From the NCBI GenBank assembly GCA_964019655.1, contig CAXHTR010000004.1, positions 806,001-870,000 of the forward strand: DNA of 64,000 nucleotides, written 5' to 3'. Shown here piece after piece: positions 35,564 to 44,676 of the stretch (positions are counted from its first letter, which is position 1; every line of letters starts with the position of its first letter). The position numbers and the translations under genes were made by a program. The notes below the pieces were generated by a model. That model was not told where the DNA came from, did not search any database, and worked only from the letters and a program-made list of their open reading frames with translations. Source of the stretch: Perkinsela sp. pyNocScin1 (taxonomy: Eukaryota; Euglenozoa; Kinetoplastea; Prokinetoplastida; Perkinselidae).

Positions 35564-36461
35564 TGGCACTGATTCATAGGCCAGTGTTTCCCAACCTCAG
35601 TTACTGTTGATCTCAGTGATAATTATTTGTAGGCCGACAACATTTCGTGATAATCATTTGTAGGTCCAAATTTTTAACTTTCATCCTTGGAATGTAGACG
35701 AAAAAAAGGTTAATCGACGGGCGCAGCCCGGGGGAACAGTGCCGCAGACGGGCCCGGGCCCCGAAATAAGAATGAAAAAAAATCCAAATTTTGAAGAGGT
35801 CCGAATTCTTTAGTGATAATTATTTGACAAAAATAGACAAATAATTATCACTGAGTGCACTTTCAACCGCAGGCCCCCAGCAAGCATCTGCTGTTGACAA
35901 AATGGCTATGAATCAAGTGTGAAGTACAGAATGTTGTAGTCATTTGAGATTTCACTGGGCGTCGAATGGGGTCAGTCAGGCGTATACTTTCAAAAGCCTG
36001 GGAAATACTGATACAGTTGGATCATTCATGTGTATTCTACGACAATGAAGCCGACCATGTTTTAGAATTCCTAGCAGCTTCGAGAGAAGGTAGATCATCG
36101 AGCACTCACGATGCGTAAAAAAAATATACGAAAACACAGTTCCCGAGAGGAGACCTGGGATGTGGTACTCAGTCCATACGCGAAGCGAATCCATTGTTGA
36201 TAATGCAAAAATATGCACTGGAATTCGCTGTCTAGTCTACTCGAATCTCGATGAAATGCGATATACATCGTATTTATCTGCTTCCGAGTGCACTTGGAGA
36301 AGACCTCTCTGGCAAGTGAGCCATGCTGATGCCGCCCAATAATACGAGAAATTTCGATAGGTTTCCCGTGAGTGCCACTTGACTTTACTTCTGCAAGTCA
36401 ATACCTTTCGACTGCTATTTTTTTATTTTTGTCACTCCGAAGATCTAATAATCTTTTCAAA
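35564..36461. other. Long spacer (898 bp), no intact gene
   Basis: The longest spacer in the window. The first 300 bp hold the AT-rich repeat cluster described separately, plus a GC-rich block (about 35718-35763, rich in CCCGGG) that is compositionally foreign to the spacers. The remainder (35860-36461) has only chance ORFs on both strands, none with LRR features. It ends in a T-rich run before the next LRR gene. Confidence 0.5.
35615..35852. repeat. Cluster of AGTGATAATTATTTG repeats with a perfect 15-bp inverted pair
   Basis: The word AGTGATAATTATTTG occurs at 35615-35629, as GTGATAATCATTTG at 35647-35660, again at 35812-35826, and inverted at 35838-35852. The last two form a perfect 15-bp stem with an 11-base loop. 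The first two are each followed by TAGG. The cluster flanks the CCCGGG-rich block. About 30 bp before the first copy, the sequence CAGTGTTTCCCAACC resembles the ends of hAT-type transposons, but I find no matching opposite end. It could be a transposon remnant or a structured RNA. Confidence 0.55.
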
Positions 36462-37412
36462 ATGCACTGCACACCATTGTTACTCGCAATCGACCCAGCC
36501 CTCGGCCGCCTCGACCCGATGCTGCTGTCCAACCAGGCAATGATGGAACCTCTCATCCAGGGCTGCACGGACACGTCCAAGGCCATTCTCCAAGACGCGA
36601 ATGGCGAGTACGAAGAGTACACGGCGTGGAACATAGTCCAATGTGCTTGCGGTGGCGAAAGCATTATTTTCATGCCTGATATACACTTGGAAGGAACACT
36701 TTCGTTTGAGTTTCTTCCTCGAACGACAAAAGGCGTCTACATAGGATTAGACCTCTCTGCGTGGGCCCCGCTGCTCTTCGGTACACTTGATACTGAAGCG
36801 CTCCCGGAGTGCTTGGGCGAATTCATTGCCAAGTGGCAGGGATTCACGGGCACAGTCGATATGAGCAAGCTGCCGCCAAATTTGCAAACTTTAAACATCT
36901 ACTCGAACAAATTTTCGGGAAGTGCAGATTTGACAGCGCTGCCGGGGTCACTCAATATCCTCAACATTGGCAAAAATAAATTCTCAGGGAGTGTGAACCT
37001 AGAAAAATTGCGAGAGGCGCTTGCAACCCTTGAGATGGAGGAGAATCAGCTCTGCGGAACGCTCACACTCGACAAACTGCCAGAAACACTCACGAAGCTC
37101 AACACCTTTCGCAATCAATTCACAGGGGATGTCGTCATCGACAACCTTTCGGAACAGCTCAAGGATATCAATCTCGAGAACAAGGCACTGCACGGGAGTG
37201 TGATCCTGAAAGTATCGCACAACAGCTTGCGGGTCTTCTCGCTGCGCGAGAACAAGATCTCAGGCACTATCGTTGTGCACTCGGCGGTGAAGGCGTGTGC
37301 GTTCTCGATGGGCCAGTTCGGGTTTGCAATAGAAGCAGTTGTCGATGAGAATGGCGAGGAAAGACACTGTCATAAGAATCGAAGGGGACAGATTGTTGCA
37401 CTCACTGATTGA
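36462..37412 (+). CDS. LRR protein, family A
   Basis: 316 aa. Start at M-H-C-T-P-L-L-L-A-I; the frame is open upstream but the first ATG is here. Signature D-P-A-L-G-R-L-D and N-Q-A-M-M-E-P-L-I. The N-cap is altered (T-A-W-N-I-V-Q-C-A-C-G-G). About seven repeats, such as G-S-A-D-L-T-A-L-P and G-T-L-T-L-D-K-L-P. Cap A-I-E-A-V-V-D-E-N-G-E-E-R, followed by a basic tail (H-K-N-R-R-G-Q). No membrane anchor. Predicted secreted. Confidence 0.85.
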   Translation: MHCTPLLLAIDPALGRLDPMLLSNQAMMEPLIQGCTDTSKAILQDANGEYEEYTAWNIVQCACGGESIIFMPDIHLEGTLSFEFLPRTTKGVYIGLDLSAWAPLLFGTLDTEALPECLGEFIAKWQGFTGTVDMSKLPPNLQTLNIYSNKFSGSADLTALPGSLNILNIGKNKFSGSVNLEKLREALATLEMEENQLCGTLTLDKLPETLTKLNTFRNQFTGDVVIDNLSEQLKDINLENKALHGSVILKVSHNSLRVFSLRENKISGTIVVHSAVKACAFSMGQFGFAIEAVVDENGEERHCHKNRRGQIVALTD

Positions 37413-37751
37413 AAGCGGTGCGTAGGATAGGCGAGGTTGTGGGACAAAAAGTGATATGATCAAAATATTAAGGTTTAAAAGGACTTTTTCGTGCATTTCT
37501 CTGTGAAAGAGTCTCCGTAGTGGCGGTCACCTTTGGAAGCACCGGCCCCCACCGGGGTAGGAAAAATGGACCAAAATTTCATTTTCCTACACCACTCCGT
37601 AATCGCCTTAATTTTTCCCCATTTTTCCCACACTGTGCTACACTTTCTACACTTTTAAGAAGGGCTGGATTAGATGGTAACTTGCTGACGAAGTCTTCCT
37701 AGTTTAGTGCGGGTACCCTAAATTCCCCCCTTTTCGCCTATTTGTATTGCA
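37413..37751. other. Intergenic, 339 bp, with one hairpin
   Basis: Contains a stem formed by GTAGGAAAAATG (37557-37568) and CATTTTCCTAC (37580-37590), then long T-rich, C-rich tracts before the next gene. A related word, TTTCCTACACCA, also occurs near 33477 in the spacer before the LRR pseudogene. No ORF seen. Confidence 0.5.
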
Positions 37752-38456
37752 ATGTTTAAGCTCGTCGCTCTCTGCGCCGTTGCCATCTCCGTCGCTTGTG
37801 AAAACCCTACAGAAACCCAAGCTGAAGCGCAGCCAAGTTCTATGCCCACCCAGAGTGAAAAAACTGACCTCCGCGAAGACTTCTTCGGTGCTGACGGCTT
37901 CAAACATGCAAAAAAGTACTTGAAGACAAAGCCTGCTGCACCATCAGCGGCTCCGAAGCCAGCAGCGCCAAGCCCTCCAAAAAGCAGATCCGCTTCCATC
38001 AACCAGATCACTGCTGCTGAAATCTACCGCGACATCCTCCGGTCGCTCAACGAGTCATTCCGCGTGATGAACAAGCGCTGCAAGTGCTACGGGCCCGACG
38101 TCTGGCTACGCTCGTTCCCGTATGAATCCGCAGACGCCGAGGTCCTCCTCAAGGACTACCGCTTTCTCGTCACAGAGTACGTCTACCACGTCATCCAGCG
38201 TGCAAAGTACTGCGGGTGCGCGAAAACTGTGGAAAACGCCACAGAGCGCTCGGAAGAGGCATTCGTCAAAAAGCTCCCTTCGTCTGTGCTTCTTCCTGAC
38301 AAAAACGACTCGTACGTCATGACCAAGCTCGATTTCTATCGAAGCATCCTGGCGCTTGACAAGAGCCTGCAGAAGGCGATCGGCAAGTGCTGCAAGCGCA
38401 ACACTGGCGATAGCGAGGGCACGGACCCAGATATTTCGACGTGCCACATCACGTAA
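37752..38456 (+). CDS. Secreted Cys-containing protein, non-LRR
   Basis: 234 aa. Clear signal peptide M-F-K-L-V-A-L-C-A-V-A-I-S-V-A-C with likely cleavage near E-N-P. A low-complexity Pro/Ala/Lys/Ser region follows (about 20-85). A helical domain carries paired cysteines: K-R-C-K-C, Y-C-G-C, K-C-C-K, and a last C-H-I-T near the end. Potential N-glycosylation sites include N-E-S and N-D-S. The layout (signal, disordered linker, disulphide-linked helical domain) is that of a small secreted protein. No family recognised. It is the only non-LRR secreted candidate in the cluster and may share the delivery route of its neighbours. Confidence 0.75.
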   Translation: MFKLVALCAVAISVACENPTETQAEAQPSSMPTQSEKTDLREDFFGADGFKHAKKYLKTKPAAPSAAPKPAAPSPPKSRSASINQITAAEIYRDILRSLNESFRVMNKRCKCYGPDVWLRSFPYESADAEVLLKDYRFLVTEYVYHVIQRAKYCGCAKTVENATERSEEAFVKKLPSSVLLPDKNDSYVMTKLDFYRSILALDKSLQKAIGKCCKRNTGDSEGTDPDISTCHIT

Positions 38457-38589
38457 AGTTTATTTATTAGAGACATAAGAAAGTCACTATGGAGAGGCCA
38501 CGCGATCTACTGTCCCAACACTAAAAATCAAACTAGAATTTGTTTTTTATATCATAAGATTCGCTTGTAAACTCTTTGTACAACTACAA

Positions 38590-39936
38590 ATGAATGCAAT
38601 TTGCGCTATGATCCAGGTTACCCAACTCGTCCTGTGCGCCGACCCTATTGGCCGCTTCGACGCATCGCTCCTCATCGACCAGCAGCTGATGGAACTTCTC
38701 ATAGACGGGCTTGATGGCCCCTCCAAGCAGCGGTACCAAACTGTGGATTACGAGTATAAAGATGCCTGCGACTGGCCTGGTCTGTCGTGCGATGCGAGGG
38801 GCCGCGTTATTTCTGTCAGCATTGTATCGAATCCGTCGAATTTTGTCAAAGGGTCACTGGATCTTGCATACACGCCACCCCATGCCAAAAGGTTGTCTTG
38901 TGCTGGACTCATAGCCACGGTCGACACAGAGAAGCTTCCAGAGTCAATCGAGGAGCTGATATTCCGCGACAGCGAGACGTTTACGGGGACAATCGAAATG
39001 CGATCACTGCCGAAAAATCTCAGTGAAGTTTGTGTTTCGAGGTGCGGCTTCACCGGGAGCATCGACTTGACAGCGCTGCCGCAAAGGATGCATCGCATTG
39101 TGATGGAATTTTGTGCGTTCTCAGGGAGCTTGATTCTACCGGATTATCCGAATCAGCTCCCGCTGTCCCTCGCCTTCATGAGTTTTTCCCATAATTCCCT
39201 CGAAGGAGCTGTGCTTCTGACAATCTTGCCACCCGTCATGCTCGAACTGTTTCTCGGTGGAAACCACTTTTCGAGCACTGTCGAGCTCGACTGCCTGCCG
39301 GATTCGCTTGAAGACGTTATTCTCCGCGAAAATCGCTTGTACGGGGAAATTAATCTCAACAAGCTTCCGGCCCAGCTCATCTATCACATGCTCGACAAAA
39401 ACCAATTTGTCGGAAATATTTCACTCGCCCATCTTCCAGAGTCGCTGGAGTGCCTGTCACTCTCAGAAAACCAGCTTTCGGGTGAAGTATCGCTTTGTGC
39501 CCTCCCAGCGCACCTGATGGAGCTCAATATGAGCTACAATGCGTTTTCGGGCAGTCTCACGTTTGGTCACCTACCGCAAGCTCTGGAGGTTCTGAACTTA
39601 TCGCACAATGCTCTTTGCGGGTCTCTCACACTTCCAACGTTCCCCGATTTTCTTCGCTCTGTGAACATCAGCCATAACGCACTCGTCGGCAAGTTCACAT
39701 TTTCAGGCCCAGTCGGAGCGCTCTTCCAATTCGATGCGTCGCACAACGATTTTGAGGGCGAAGCAATCGTCACAAGCAGGTTAGGGAACCTCCCCCTCAG
39801 CCTTGCAGGGAACGCAATCATAGCAGTTGTCGACCAAGATGGGAATGCGCACCCAAAGGAGGCAAGTATTCTGAAGTGCAAGGAAGCTGAGCCGGAAATA
39901 GAGGAATGCGACGCATTCGACTTTCTTTGTGGATAG
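38590..39936 (+). CDS. Long LRR protein, family A (about 12 repeats)
   Basis: 448 aa. Leader M-N-A-I-C-A-M-I-Q-V-T-Q-L-V-L-C-A, longer than most and a plausible signal peptide; M7 is an alternative start. Then D-P-I-G-R-F-D and D-Q-Q-L-M-E-L-L-I. Intact N-cap D-A-C-D-W-P-G-L-S-C with G-R-V-I-S-V. About 12 repeats (G-S-I-D-L-T-A-L-P; G-S-L-T-F-G-H-L-P; G-S-L-T-L-P-T-F-P). Cap N-A-I-I-A-V-V-D-Q-D-G-N-A-H-P, then a Cys/Glu-rich tail (E-E-C-D-A-F-D-F-L-C-G). It has the most complete set of family A parts in the cluster. Predicted secreted. Confidence 0.87.
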   Translation: MNAICAMIQVTQLVLCADPIGRFDASLLIDQQLMELLIDGLDGPSKQRYQTVDYEYKDACDWPGLSCDARGRVISVSIVSNPSNFVKGSLDLAYTPPHAKRLSCAGLIATVDTEKLPESIEELIFRDSETFTGTIEMRSLPKNLSEVCVSRCGFTGSIDLTALPQRMHRIVMEFCAFSGSLILPDYPNQLPLSLAFMSFSHNSLEGAVLLTILPPVMLELFLGGNHFSSTVELDCLPDSLEDVILRENRLYGEINLNKLPAQLIYHMLDKNQFVGNISLAHLPESLECLSLSENQLSGEVSLCALPAHLMELNMSYNAFSGSLTFGHLPQALEVLNLSHNALCGSLTLPTFPDFLRSVNISHNALVGKFTFSGPVGALFQFDASHNDFEGEAIVTSRLGNLPLSLAGNAIIAVVDQDGNAHPKEASILKCKEAEPEIEECDAFDFLCG

Positions 39937-40076
39937 ATAAGGAATGTTGATTTATACTGAGTCAACGATTGCGTCGAAATTCGGTGTCCATTAAAACACT
40001 GTGGAAACATTTTAATAGGGGTACACCTTCAATCCTTACCATGTCATGCTTTTAATCTTGTGAATAAATCTTGTTA

Positions 40077-40823
40077 ATGATCCTCCTCTACATCGCGTGC
40101 GCAGACTTCAGTGTACAAAACTCAGAGTTCCAGATGAGGTGCGTTGAGCGGCTGCTTCGTGTCGAAGGTCGGCCAAAGGCAGATGTCATTCTGAAATTCA
40201 AGGGTATTCTTCCGAATGATTTTGCAGTCACAGATATTTGCGAATACCGCTGCATACATTGTTTCGATCATAAGGTTGTTGAGACTTTTGTGTGGCAGGT
40301 ACCAGCAAGTGGGCCTGACTACCAACTGTCCCTGATCATGCAGTGGATGCCACCGACAACAAAGCACGTGCATCTGATTTCGTGCTTCCTTGTGGATGGT
40401 CTCGTGACATCGGGCCTGCCGAGGCAGCTCAAGTATCTGTTCTTGCAAGGCTGCCTGCGAACTATGAACAGCTCCATAGGCGCAGTCGATTTCAATGCCT
40501 TGCCACATGCGATGCAGGAGATTCACCTCATTCAGTGCTCGCTTCTTGGACACATCGATATTTTCAACTTACCCCAGTCGCTCGAACGGCTGACAGTGTC
40601 CGGCGCACTCGTCGATCGACTACTTGTGGATATGCGCGCACTTCCACGTACGTTTATCAGCGTCTCCAGCAGGAACGAGCGATTCAAGGCCCGTGCTGTG
40701 AATGGGAAATTCGACGAGACTGTTCGGTGCAATGCAGTGGTAAAGGGTGACTACGAAACACGGCAGTATCTCATTCTCAAAGACTTTTTAGAGAAGGCCA
40801 TGCGTGCGGCATTTTTTGAATGA
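40077..40823 (+). CDS. LRR protein, family B
   Basis: 248 aa. Start at M-I-L-L-Y-I-A-C-A; upstream in frame only TTG. Family B pattern: D-I-C-E-Y-R-C-I-H-C-F-D-H-K-V-V, then L-I-M-Q-W-M-P-P-T-T-K-H-V-H-L and G-L-P-R-Q-L-K-Y-L. An L-P-x-x-M-Q-E-I-H-L segment comes next, then N-L-P-Q-S-L-E-R-L-T-V. The W-x-G-V of sisters is replaced by Y-R-C-I. The tail keeps only a weak version of the D-x-R-V segment (E-T-V-R-C-N-A-V-V-K-G). First of four family B genes in a row (40.1-43.7 kb). Predicted secreted, function unknown. Confidence 0.8.
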   Translation: MILLYIACADFSVQNSEFQMRCVERLLRVEGRPKADVILKFKGILPNDFAVTDICEYRCIHCFDHKVVETFVWQVPASGPDYQLSLIMQWMPPTTKHVHLISCFLVDGLVTSGLPRQLKYLFLQGCLRTMNSSIGAVDFNALPHAMQEIHLIQCSLLGHIDIFNLPQSLERLTVSGALVDRLLVDMRALPRTFISVSSRNERFKARAVNGKFDETVRCNAVVKGDYETRQYLILKDFLEKAMRAAFFE

Positions 40824-41048
40824 GCGGAGAGACTGAAGTTGTGTTGCATCAGAGTAGTTTAAAAGCGCAAGTTTCTGTCAGGCCTTACCCAGAAGAAAGC
40901 AATCTGATTGTAATCGTAGAGTGGCAAAGTCAACACTTTCAGTTTTCACGTCTCGAGAGATTTTCAAGTTTAAGAGTTTGCTGGTGACTGTCCATTCGTT
41001 CTCAGCCTATATCTCTCTTACCCCCGAAACTTTTATTTCGTACAGAAT

Positions 41049-41828
41049 ATGAATGGTTTTGTCACTGTCCTCACATGTGCTGATATCGAATCCAGCAATT
41101 CTGAAATGCAGCGCATACTTATGAACAAATGCTTTGAGAAATGCATCGATCACATACCTGAAAGTCGAGCAAATTTTCACAATGAAATAGTCGCTGGTGG
41201 CAGCCATGACCCTTGCTCGTGGCGCGGCATCCACTGCGATGGTGGCCGGATCACTCGCTTTATCATGACAAGTGGAAATTGGAGGTATGACAATGTTTTC
41301 ATTGATATGGACTACCTCCCAAGCACGATTGAAGAACTTCACCTCAACAGAGTGTACTACTATAACGGATGGGTGACTGAGCATCTGCCTCGCAACCTAC
41401 GGTACCTTTGCGCCATTGGCTGTTATAATGCGATGGACAACTTCACAAGCCGTCCTATGAATCTTGATAGGCTCCCAAGGCAGCTCGAAGAGCTCCATCT
41501 CACATCTGGCCGCTTGATGCCATCGTCTGGAGTCTTGGTCATTACCAACCTTCCACCAACGCTCATTCTCTGCAACATCAAAAGTGGGTTTCTGCATAAA
41601 GTGCTCATTGACAGCGATGCCATTCCCAGTGGTATTCAGATGCTGAATTTCTATGGGAACGGAAAGAGGACCAAAATCAAGGAACCATTCGGAAAAGCGC
41701 TGCCGAGTTGCGTGACGCAAACTAACGTTGCGCTGGGTAGATCCTCAGAGCGATACACCCGCCTGAACCGCGAAGCAACGCTGATACTGCATCGCTTGTA
41801 CAATCAGGCCCATGCGAATTCACCATAG
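41049..41828 (+). CDS. LRR protein, family B
   Basis: 259 aa. Leader M-N-G-F-V-T-V-L-T-C-A, then E-M-Q-R-I-L-M. N-cap D-P-C-S-W-R-G-I-H-C-D-G-G-R-I-T-R-F. Then D-M-D-Y-L-P-S-T-I-E-E-L-H-L, E-H-L-P-R-N-L-R-Y-L and R-L-P-R-Q-L-E-E-L-H-L. Repeats are few (about four) and irregular compared with family A. The C-terminus S-S-E-R-Y-T-R-L-N-R-E-A-T-L-I-L-H-R-L is helical and basic. No membrane anchor. Predicted secreted. Confidence 0.8.
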   Translation: MNGFVTVLTCADIESSNSEMQRILMNKCFEKCIDHIPESRANFHNEIVAGGSHDPCSWRGIHCDGGRITRFIMTSGNWRYDNVFIDMDYLPSTIEELHLNRVYYYNGWVTEHLPRNLRYLCAIGCYNAMDNFTSRPMNLDRLPRQLEELHLTSGRLMPSSGVLVITNLPPTLILCNIKSGFLHKVLIDSDAIPSGIQMLNFYGNGKRTKIKEPFGKALPSCVTQTNVALGRSSERYTRLNREATLILHRLYNQAHANSP

Positions 41829-42012
41829 ATGTACTGATTGGGGGCCTACAATTGCTGTTGTTCCGTTACTTTACCAATAGCAACAAAAGAAACGGCAGTT
41901 ACCGAATATCACAAAACTCACAGTATTAATGACTTTTCAAACACTGACTGCCGTGTACAAATAAAGCCATGAGATTGAGTACATTAGCTTTCTTACATTA
42001 AACAGTTTACTC

Positions 42013-42834
42013 ATGCTGCTCGAGCTGCTTCTTCTGGCTGCCGACGTCCCAGAGGCTGGCAATGATTTGCAGCTACACACTATGCTCCGTTTTCTTCGAC
42101 TGCGGGCTATTCCGCACACCCAGCGCAGACTTCAGCGGCGCCACATCCTTCGCAGTGAAAAAACCGTAAAAGACGTCTGTGACCTTCGCAACGTTCGATG
42201 CGTCGATGGTGTCGTCCAATCTATCATCTGGAAGTCGCCAGCGAAGGGCATGCTCACGCGACTTGCCGTCGATATGGAGTGGGTGCCACCGACCGTGCAG
42301 GCCATTCACCTCCAAGACTGTGCCACGTTGAAAGCCTACAGCCTTGATAAATACCCTCGGAATCTAGAATATTTGCTTCTTGAGCGGTGCACGCGCATCC
42401 ACAGCGCATTCAATCGCGAAAGCTTCCAGCGGCTGCCCGCGCGGATGGAGGAGCTCCACTTTGTCGACTGCTGCGTTCTCGGCATCGTCGACTTGACAAC
42501 GCTGCCACAGTCTATGCGAGTCATCACGCTGTACAAGCTTCATATCACACGCGTCGTCGTTTACAATGATTTACTGCCGTTTCGCTTGCAGACTGTGCAC
42601 ATAGCAAGTGTGTATAAGCGGATGGTTGTGGATAAGCCAAAGAATGTGAAGGTCGATGATCGAGTCTATATCGGTCAAGATGATCGCGCAAGCCACCAGA
42701 CTGATCGCTATGCGGCGTGCGTGGCGCACATAGAGGAGCTCAAGGCGGAGATTGATGCAGATGTCGAAGTACGAACGGATGCTCGTCCTGTACGGAGAGC
42801 ACATCCGAAGAGAATACATGCGAACCGAATGTAA
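42013..42834 (+). CDS. LRR protein, family B
   Basis: 273 aa. Leader M-L-L-E-L-L-L-L-A-A, then L-H-T-M-L-R-F-L-R. N-cap D-V-C-D-L-R-N-V-R-C-V-D-G-V-V-Q-S-I-I-W-K-S. Then V-D-M-E-W-V-P-P-T-V-Q-A-I-H-L, K-Y-P-R-N-L-E-Y-L and R-L-P-A-R-M-E-E-L-H-F. Tail K-V-D-D-R-V-Y-I-G-Q-D-D-R shows the D-x-R-V signature clearly. A helical A-H-I-E-E-L-K-A-E and a basic end (R-R-A-H-P-K-R-I-H-A-N-R-M) follow. Closely related to the next gene; 69 bp separate them. Confidence 0.82.
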   Translation: MLLELLLLAADVPEAGNDLQLHTMLRFLRLRAIPHTQRRLQRRHILRSEKTVKDVCDLRNVRCVDGVVQSIIWKSPAKGMLTRLAVDMEWVPPTVQAIHLQDCATLKAYSLDKYPRNLEYLLLERCTRIHSAFNRESFQRLPARMEELHFVDCCVLGIVDLTTLPQSMRVITLYKLHITRVVVYNDLLPFRLQTVHIASVYKRMVVDKPKNVKVDDRVYIGQDDRASHQTDRYAACVAHIEELKAEIDADVEVRTDARPVRRAHPKRIHANRM

Positions 42835-42903
42835 TAGCTACAATTTTCGATTTCATTCAAAAATCGAACATTTCTACATTCTGTTTCATATTTTTATCCG
42901 TAA

Positions 42904-43659
42904 ATGCTCCTACCGCATCTGCTCTTCGCTGCTGATGCGCAAACTATTGGGGAAGGCTTTCAGATCGAAACGATGCAGCGCTTTCTTCGCGCTACGCAAG
43001 ATGCGCAGCTCGCGGCACGGCTCCAGCGCTTTGGTATCCTCGAAGAAGGTTCCGAACCTACCCACTGCTGTGGATGGCGTGGCGTGGACTGCACTGATGG
43101 TGTCGTGCGAGGATTCTGCTGGAAGTCGCACGGGGTTTACCATCTCACACTCGCGATGGACTGGATGCCGCCATCGATGCACCACGTCCATCTGAATCGC
43201 TGCGAGGTGCACAAGGGTATTCACAGCGCTCGGCTCCCGAGAGACCTCCGATACTTTGCGATGCGCAGTTGCACAGAAATGGGCGGCTGGGTCATCCCAG
43301 TTATCGACTTACAGACGCTTCCACCACTGCTCGAGGAGCTGCTCTTCATCAAGTGCTCGCTACGGGGCAGTATCAATGTGACAAATCTACCGGATAGCCT
43401 TCAGGTGCTTTGCTTTATTCACGTCAATATAACAGAGATGACTGTATGCAATGAAAGCCTTCCGCATAATTTAGAGAAAATGGCTGTGACAAGCACAGAC
43501 AGCGCGTTCCATATCACGAATGGCCTCAAAGCGAAGGATATTGATCCACGCATAGCAATAGGTCAGGTCAGTGAGTCTTGGTGGTCCACACGACGCTTTT
43601 CTGCGTTTGATGCGCATGTAGACATGGCTGCAGAGCGAATTCCAGAGAATGGTTACTGA
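42904..43659 (+). CDS. LRR protein, family B
   Basis: 251 aa. Leader M-L-L-P-H-L-L-F-A-A, then I-E-T-M-Q-R-F-L-R-A. This is the best family B N-cap: C-G-W-R-G-V-D-C-T-D-G-V-V-R-G-F-C-W-K-S. Then A-M-D-W-M-P-P-S-M-H-H-V-H-L-N, R-L-P-R-D-L-R-Y-F, T-L-P-P-L-L-E-E-L-L-F and N-L-P-D-S-L-Q-V-L. Tail D-I-D-P-R-I-A-I-G-Q, followed by F-D-A-H-V-D-M-A-A-E-R. Tandem duplicate of the preceding gene. Predicted secreted. Confidence 0.83.
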   Translation: MLLPHLLFAADAQTIGEGFQIETMQRFLRATQDAQLAARLQRFGILEEGSEPTHCCGWRGVDCTDGVVRGFCWKSHGVYHLTLAMDWMPPSMHHVHLNRCEVHKGIHSARLPRDLRYFAMRSCTEMGGWVIPVIDLQTLPPLLEELLFIKCSLRGSINVTNLPDSLQVLCFIHVNITEMTVCNESLPHNLEKMAVTSTDSAFHITNGLKAKDIDPRIAIGQVSESWWSTRRFSAFDAHVDMAAERIPENGY

Positions 43660-43747
43660 GAAGGTAAAAGCTACGTGATCTTTAAATCTCTGAGTTTACT
43701 CGCTTAACGCAATTTTCATACAGCACACGAAATTCTTAATTTGAGTT

Positions 43748-44419
43748 ATGACGCAGCTGCTGCCGCTTGTCCTCGTGGCACATGAAGAATTTTCTGCGTA
43801 TGAGATGTATCAGAGCAACCTCATGAGCTCCTTCTTGTTTGAAATGTCACACGAATTCTTGCTGAGCGCGTCGCAGGGTAACCCGTGGAAATCGTACTGC
43901 GAGTGGAAAAATGATTACGGCTCGTTTCAAATCCGGTGCATGAGTAATCGTATAGTTGAGATACACTGTGACAGACTTGATGTGCCAAATTTCAATCTTT
44001 ATTATTTGCCGAGCACTGTTATCGAGCTCAGGATATATTCCTGCTTCCAATCATATGACATAGACACACGGCGCTTCCCTCGCGAAGCGATGCGAATTGA
44101 GCTGGGATTCAATCGCATTCATGGAACGCTGAATCTCCGTACCTTACCCTCGAAGCTGAGTGTTTTTGATGTATCGAGTAACCAGATTACAGGCCCAATC
44201 GACCTGACTGGGTTACCACCGAGTCTCACCTCGCTTGAGCTGTCGTACAATCGTATCAATCAGAAGTGTGTGTATTATGGAAACTTACCCGCTATCTTGG
44301 ATTACATCGGTCTCCAGCCACACCTGATTGACGCTGGTATCGGTGAACTTCGACCGCTTGAAGCGTCCATGTCGCAAAAGCGTGTATTTAATGTACATCA
44401 AAACGTAAAAGTTTACTGA
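43748..44419 (+). CDS. Short LRR protein, family C
   Basis: 223 aa. Leader M-T-Q-L-L-P-L-V-L-V-A. Family C pattern: Y-Q-S-N-L-M-S-S-F-L-F, then C-E-W-K-N-D-Y-G-S-F-Q-I-R-C-M-S, Y-Y-L-P-S-T-V-I-E-L, D-T-R-R-F-P-R-E-A. About three good repeats: G-T-L-N-L-R-T-L-P; G-P-I-D-L-T-G-L-P. The last repeat is followed by a fixed-length tail ending N-V-K-V-Y. The N-cap cysteines are wider apart than in A or B. First of seven family C genes in the window. Predicted secreted. Confidence 0.82.
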   Translation: MTQLLPLVLVAHEEFSAYEMYQSNLMSSFLFEMSHEFLLSASQGNPWKSYCEWKNDYGSFQIRCMSNRIVEIHCDRLDVPNFNLYYLPSTVIELRIYSCFQSYDIDTRRFPREAMRIELGFNRIHGTLNLRTLPSKLSVFDVSSNQITGPIDLTGLPPSLTSLELSYNRINQKCVYYGNLPAILDYIGLQPHLIDAGIGELRPLEASMSQKRVFNVHQNVKVY

Positions 44420-44676
44420 AGGCAGAATGGACAAAGGACGAATCTCAGAGATAGAGATCTACTGTCTTCGAGCACAGAGGCATTTATGAATCGAAGGCAG
44501 GCAGGAATGAAATCTATAATTTACAAAAGTGAGTATGCAGGCATTTTAAGGTATCGTTGCTGCAAGATCATGAATACTTGGCAGTTTGAATTCCATCGTA
44601 GTTCTTAATAGCTACTTGCACTATAAAATCAGAAGTAAAACATGCTCATTTTTGGTATTTTCTCTAAATTTCGATC

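Noticed and set aside
35976-36342. Short ORFs on both strands in the long spacer
   Set aside because: They overlap each other on opposite strands, with no LRR or other motif.
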